Shown here piece by piece: positions 60,121 through 64,000 of a stretch of 64,000 bases of DNA. A model generated the notes under the pieces. It saw nothing but the letters and a program-made list of their open reading frames with translations. It made no database searches and was not told the DNA's origin. The DNA comes from Pelomonas sp. SE-A7. GTDB lineage: Bacteria > Pseudomonadota > Gammaproteobacteria > Burkholderiales > Burkholderiaceae_C. The DNA lies in contig NZ_JAUASW010000002.1 in assembly GCF_030345705.1 (NCBI RefSeq), positions 682,001 to 746,000 on the forward strand, in the 5' to 3' direction. Numbering within the stretch: position 1 is the first letter of the stretch; each line of letters opens with the position of its first letter. The translations under genes and the position numbers were made by a program.

Positions 60121-62366
60121 ACTTGCGCCGGGTCGCCCTGGCCGGGGGACTCGGCCTGCTGCTGCTGGCCGCCCAGGTCGCGGCGCAAACCCCTGAGCCG
60201 GCCGCGTCCGTCGCACGCCCCAAGCTGGGGCTGGTGCTCTCAGGCGGCGGCGCCCGTGGCCTTGCCCATGTGGGCGTGCTCAAGGTGCTGGAGCGCGAGC
60301 GCGTGCCGGTGGACGTGATCGCCGGCACCTCGATGGGCGCGATCATCGGCGGCCTCTACGCCAGCGGCATGACCGCCGACGAGCTCGAACGCGAGTTGCT
60401 GCAGGTCCGCTGGGACCGCGTTTTCGCCAGCCGGGTCGACCGCCAGCAGCTGTCGCAGCGCCGCAAGGAAGAAGATTTCGAGTTCTCGCCGGTGCTGGAG
60501 CTGGGCCTGCGTGATGGCGAACTGCGCGCTCCGCAGAGCACGATTTCCAGCCGTGGCCTTGAAGCGCTGCTGCGCCGGCTGACGCTGCCGGTGCGAATGG
60601 TCCAGCGCTTCGACAAGCTGCCCATCCCCTTCCGCGCCGTGGCCACCGACATGGAAGACGGCCATCAGGTCGTGGTCGGCGAAGGCGACCTGGCCCTCGC
60701 CATGCGCTCCAGCATGAGCGTGCCTGGCGTGTTCGCGCCGATCGAATGGAACGAGCGCATCCTCGGCGATGGTGGCCTGGTCAACAACCTGCCGGTGGAC
60801 ATCGCCCGCAGCATGGGGGCCGAGCAGGTGATCGCGGTCAACGTGGGCACGCCGCTGGCCGCGCGATCGGCGCTGAGCTCGGTGGTCGGCCTGACCGGCC
60901 AGATGGTCAACATCCTCACCGAGCAGAACGTGCAGCGCAGCCTGGCCAGCCTGTGGATGGAGGACCTGCTGATCACGCCCAACCTGGGCAAGCTGACCTC
61001 GGCCGACTTTGAACGCACCCGCGACTTCATCAGCCAGGGCGAGGCCGCGGCCGAGGCGCTGCTGCCGCGCTTGCGTGCCCTGGCCTTGTCGGAGAAGGAC
61101 TACGTGCAATGGCGGCTGGCCCGCCTGCCCACGCAGCCCGAAGCCCCGTCATTGGAAGCCGTGGTCTTCGAGGGCAGCGACAGCACCCATCCCGAGCGCT
61201 TCAAGGCCCAGCTGGAAACCCAGCCTGGCCAGATGTTCGACCCGGCCAAGGCCGAGCGCGACACCCGCAAGCTGGCTTCGTCGGGTGACTATGTGCGGGT
61301 CGACTACCACGTCGAGCAGCGGCCCGAAGGCGACACCCTGGTGTTCCTGATGGAAGACAAGCCCTGGGGCCCGAACTACTTCCGCGTCGGCCTGGACCTC
61401 AGCACCAACTTTGCCGGTGAAAGCTCGTTCAATCTGCGGCTGAGCCACAACCGCCACTGGCTGACCGAGCATGGCACCGAATGGCGCAATCAGCTGACCG
61501 TGGGCCAGACGCCGCGCTACTACACCGAGCTCTACCACCCGCTGCTGGGCCGGCTCGACAAGTCCAGCGACTGGTTCCTCTCCGGATGGGCCGAGCTGGA
61601 ACGGCGCCAGATCACGCTCTACGACCCGGACAGCGGCCAGGGCCTGGCGCGGCTGGCGCGACAGTCCGGCCAGCTCGGCCTGGACCTGGGCCAGCCCTGG
61701 GCCCAGCTCGGCGAGGTGCGCTTCGGCCTGACGCATCAGCGCTGGCGCATCGAGCCCAAGCTGCTGGCGGTGGAGGTGCCGGACGAGCTGCTGCGTCAGA
61801 CCTGGAGCGAGACCGGCGTGCGCCTGCGCACCGTGGTCGACCAGCTGGACTTTGCCAATTTCCCGCAGCGCGGCTACCGCGTTTCGTTCGATGCCATCGC
61901 CGGCCTGCAGTCGGGCACCAACACGCGGCGCCAGCATTTCAGCCGTTTCGAACTGCTGGGCACGGCCGCCATGAGCAGCGGGCCGCATACGCTGAACCTC
62001 AGCACGCGGCTGCTGCAGGCCAATCAGCCCAGCGACTCGACGCAGGGGCCCTACACGCTGGGCGGCTTCCAGCAGCTCTCGGGCTACCAGCCGGGCCAGC
62101 TCTACGGCAACACCCTGGCCTTCGGCCGCGCCACCTACTACCTGCGCATGCGCGAGGCGCCGGTGCTGACCCGCGGCTTCTTCGTCGGCGGATCCCTGGA
62201 AGCCGGCAATGCCTGGAATGCGCGCACCGACGCCAGCTTCAAGGACCTGCGCTACGCCGCCAGCGCCTTCGTCGGCGCGGACACCGGCCTCGGCCCGCTC
62301 TACCTCGCGCTGGGCCATGCGCCGCGCGGCGGCACGGCGGTCTACCTGTTCATTGGCAGACCCTGA
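60117..62366 (+). CDS. Patatin-like phospholipase, type Vd autotransporter (PlpD-like)
   Basis: A 749-residue protein starting from TTG, overlapping the DUF1631 stop in TTGA; no ATG gives the signal peptide (VALAGGLGLLLLAAQVAAQ). Patatin domain at about 35-330: oxyanion GGGARG, nucleophile Ser72 in GTSMG, Asp218 in DGGLVNN. A POTRA-like domain follows at about 340-430 (VVFEGSDSTHPERFKAQLE), then an Omp85-type beta-barrel to the end. This is the PlpD layout: a lipase secreted through its own barrel. It hydrolyses phospholipids. Expression from TTG and the overlap suggest coupling to DUF1631 translation. The terminal residue is proline rather than the usual aromatic, which is odd for a barrel. 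Confidence 0.9.
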   Translation: MNLRRVALAGGLGLLLLAAQVAAQTPEPAASVARPKLGLVLSGGGARGLAHVGVLKVLERERVPVDVIAGTSMGAIIGGLYASGMTADELERELLQVRWDRVFASRVDRQQLSQRRKEEDFEFSPVLELGLRDGELRAPQSTISSRGLEALLRRLTLPVRMVQRFDKLPIPFRAVATDMEDGHQVVVGEGDLALAMRSSMSVPGVFAPIEWNERILGDGGLVNNLPVDIARSMGAEQVIAVNVGTPLAARSALSSVVGLTGQMVNILTEQNVQRSLASLWMEDLLITPNLGKLTSADFERTRDFISQGEAAAEALLPRLRALALSEKDYVQWRLARLPTQPEAPSLEAVVFEGSDSTHPERFKAQLETQPGQMFDPAKAERDTRKLASSGDYVRVDYHVEQRPEGDTLVFLMEDKPWGPNYFRVGLDLSTNFAGESSFNLRLSHNRHWLTEHGTEWRNQLTVGQTPRYYTELYHPLLGRLDKSSDWFLSGWAELERRQITLYDPDSGQGLARLARQSGQLGLDLGQPWAQLGEVRFGLTHQRWRIEPKLLAVEVPDELLRQTWSETGVRLRTVVDQLDFANFPQRGYRVSFDAIAGLQSGTNTRRQHFSRFELLGTAAMSSGPHTLNLSTRLLQANQPSDSTQGPYTLGGFQQLSGYQPGQLYGNTLAFGRATYYLRMREAPVLTRGFFVGGSLEAGNAWNARTDASFKDLRYAASAFVGADTGLGPLYLALGHAPRGGTAVYLFIGRP

Positions 62367-63231
62367 GCAGCTGTTCGGCGATGAAGTCCGGCTGCTCATG
62401 GACCAGCCAGTGGCCGGCCGTGGGCAAGCGCAACAGCTCCAGCCGCGGCACGTAGCGCTCCAGGCCATCGATCAGGCCGGGCGGCAGGGCCCGGTCGTCC
62501 AGGCCCCAGATCACCAGGGTCGGCAGGCGCACGGTGATGAACTCGTCGGGGAACTGCAGCGCCATCGCGCCCGGGTCGCCCGGCCGCGGCGGCCGCATCG
62601 GCGAGGCGCGGTAGTAGTTGATCGGGCCTCTCAATCCGTGCGACCACAGCTCGCGGTAGCGCTGCTTCAGCGCCTCGTCCAGCCAGGGCTGGCCGCCATG
62701 GTCGGTGAAGAAAGGCCAGAGCCGCGCGAAGTCATTCGCCGCGAGATGCTCCTCCATGCCCGGCTCGCAAAGCTCGTTCATGTAGGCGCTGGACTGGCGC
62801 TGTGCCTCGCTCTGCTGCAGCTCGCGCAGAAATGTGCCCGGATGTGGCGAGTTGAGGATGACCAGGCGCTGCATCAGCTGCGGCTGCTGAACGGCCAGGT
62901 TCCAGGCCACGGCACCGCCCCAGTCGTGGGCGACCAGGGCTGCCAACGGGCCTTCTCCAGTGGCCGCCACCAGGGCCGCGATGTCGGCCATCAGATGCTT
63001 GGCCCGGTAGGCCTCGACCTCGGCCGGGCTGCTGGACTTCTCGTAGCCGCGCAGATTGGGCGCGATGCAGCGGAAGCGGTCCGCCAGCTTCTCCATCAGC
63101 TCGTCCCAGACGAAAGCGCCCTCGGGAAAGCCATGCAGAAACACCAGGCGCGGCAGCGCCGCATCGCCAGCGGCACGACAGGACAGCGTGATGCCGTGCG
63201 GCAGGTCCAGCGCAAAGGTCTCGATGGGCAT
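62350..63231 (-). CDS. Alpha/beta hydrolase, epoxide-hydrolase-like
   Basis: A 293-residue protein: the oxyanion HGFPEG, Asp nucleophile in HDWGG, charge-relay Asp in GLDDRAL and His in GHWLVHEQP. An Asp nucleophile and the HGFPE motif are typical of epoxide hydrolases and haloalkane dehalogenases; the sequence also has the NYYRAS tyrosine stretch (epoxide-protonating region). Epoxide hydrolase is the likely call; the substrate is unknown. It overlaps the convergent patatin gene by 17 bases. A longer start at 63243 is also possible; the ATG at 63231 gives the more usual N-terminus. Confidence 0.85.
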   Translation of the reverse strand: MPIETFALDLPHGITLSCRAAGDAALPRLVFLHGFPEGAFVWDELMEKLADRFRCIAPNLRGYEKSSSPAEVEAYRAKHLMADIAALVAATGEGPLAALVAHDWGGAVAWNLAVQQPQLMQRLVILNSPHPGTFLRELQQSEAQRQSSAYMNELCEPGMEEHLAANDFARLWPFFTDHGGQPWLDEALKQRYRELWSHGLRGPINYYRASPMRPPRPGDPGAMALQFPDEFITVRLPTLVIWGLDDRALPPGLIDGLERYVPRLELLRLPTAGHWLVHEQPDFIAEQLLRVCQ

Positions 63232-63268
63232 GGCGCCGAGCATAGGCAGGGCGCCGGCCGCACCGCTG

Positions 63269-64000
63269 TCAGTCGGGCGACACCTCGCCGCTCTCGGAAG
63301 CAGCGGCCGGCTCGGCCTCGCCGACGATGGCGCGCGGCAGGTGGACCCACTGGTGCAGGATATGGGCCACGTCGGCCACGCCCTGCTTCTTCAGCGCCGA
63401 GAACAGCGTGATCGAGACGTCGGATTCCTCGGTCACGATGGCGCCCAGGTGCTCCTGGGTCTTGCGCAGGGCCGCATCGGCTTCCTTGCGGTTGAGCTTG
63501 TCGGACTTGGTCAGCAGCACCAGCAGCTTGACCTCGCCATTGGCGACGCGACGCTGAACGAAGGCCAGCAGCTGCTGGTCCAGGTCGGTCAGGCCCAGGC
63601 GCGAATCGACCATCAGCACCACGCCCGAAAGGCTGCGGCGTATCTCCAGGTAGTCGGCCATCACCTTCTGCCAGCGCTGCTTGGCGGTGCGGTTGACCGC
63701 GGCATAGCCATAGCCCGGCAGGTCGGCCAGCAACGCGTCGGGTGCATCCTTGGGACCGACCTCGAACAGGTTGATGTGCTGGGTGCGGCCCGGCGTCTTG
63801 GAGGCGAAGGCCAGGCGCTTCTGCTGGGCCAGCGTGTTGATCGCCGTGGACTTGCCGGCATTGGAGCGGCCGACGAAGGCGATCTCGGGCAGCTCGTTGG
63901 CCGGCAGGTGTTCCAGCTGGCTGGCCGTGGTCAGGAAACGGGCCGTATGGGTCCAGCCCAGCACCTGCTTGTCGGTGATCTCGGTGGTGTCCGCGACCGG
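63269..64000 (-). CDS. engB: Ribosome biogenesis GTP-binding protein EngB/YihA (5' end beyond window)
   Basis: At least 231 residues. GTPase motifs: G1 GRSNAGKS, G3 DLPGYG, G4 TKSD, G5 SALKKQG. The TRmE-Era-EngA-YihA-Septin-like fold and the HTARFLTT N-terminal region fit EngB, which is needed for large-subunit maturation. The first start codon candidate in the frame is GTG at 63964, but the reading frame stays open to base 64000 (PVADTTEITDKQ) and related proteins have N-terminal extensions, so the start probably lies outside. It is read leftward, 37 bases upstream of the epoxide-hydrolase-like gene. Confidence 0.93.
   Translation of the reverse strand, partial: PVADTTEITDKQVLGWTHTARFLTTASQLEHLPANELPEIAFVGRSNAGKSTAINTLAQQKRLAFASKTPGRTQHINLFEVGPKDAPDALLADLPGYGYAAVNRTAKQRWQKVMADYLEIRRSLSGVVLMVDSRLGLTDLDQQLLAFVQRRVANGEVKLLVLLTKSDKLNRKEADAALRKTQEHLGAIVTEESDVSITLFSALKKQGVADVAHILHQWVHLPRAIVGEAEPAAASESGEVSPD

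Overview
The window looks like chromosomal DNA of a GC-rich betaproteobacterium of the order Burkholderiales. A Roseateles/Mitsuaria/Leptothrix-type relative is my inference. The reasons are the third-position GC bias, the cyanophycin synthetase gene pair with its dedicated ABC transporter and DUF1854 protein, aceK beside isovaleryl-CoA dehydrogenase and a beta-carbonic anhydrase, an HU protein with a lysine/alanine tail, and DUF1631 and EngB genes typical of this order. Genes are densely packed. No intergenic stretch exceeds about 250 bases, and I see no rRNA, tRNA, insertion sequence, prophage or CRISPR array.

Layout. 1-3192: end of an MSHA-type pilus cluster (MshQ C-terminus, three minor prepilins, MshP). 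3199-9725: a GAF/PAS/GGDEF sensor cyclase, an S41 protease, an alpha/beta hydrolase and a divergent LysR regulator. 9722-18104: a long leftward cluster led by isovaleryl-CoA dehydrogenase behind a LiuR-like palindrome, then a PLP dehydratase, carbonic anhydrase, AceK, thiolase, an SDR, a second acyl-CoA dehydrogenase and two small proteins. 18253-26660: a DUF6438 lipoprotein-like protein and the cyanophycin locus (DUF1854 and ABC exporter-like gene leftward; CphA' and CphA rightward). 26807-31811: a beta-lactamase-fold hydrolase, a solute-binding protein, a MATE exporter and a second GGDEF protein. 31808-36276: a translationally coupled unit of a two-subunit molybdenum hydroxylase and soxXYZA. 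36402-41977: a GGDEF protein with an altered active site, HU, a BlaR-like M56 peptidase with seven GSDFD repeats and its BlaI repressor, and an anion permease. 42017-49089: a pectate lyase divergent from a TRAP transporter, followed by a response regulator and hybrid kinase. 49107-50625: an FNR-type regulator and a truncated carbamoyltransferase-like gene behind a well-placed FNR box. 50622-55665: an unknown secreted protein, an OmpA-like lipoprotein with 17 consecutive prolines, and an exported WD40-caspase. 55685-57953: groESL with promoter, CIRCE and terminator. 58093-64000: DUF1631, a type Vd patatin autotransporter, an epoxide-hydrolase-like protein and EngB.

The most unusual points are the exported caspase/lipoprotein pair, the Mo-hydroxylase-soxXYZA unit without soxB, the repeat-bearing M56 peptidase under tandem BlaI operators, the P-loop-defective CphA' beside an intact CphA, and the FNR-box-driven fragment of a carbamoyltransferase. 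All function calls rest on reading motifs and remembered family features; no database search was possible.
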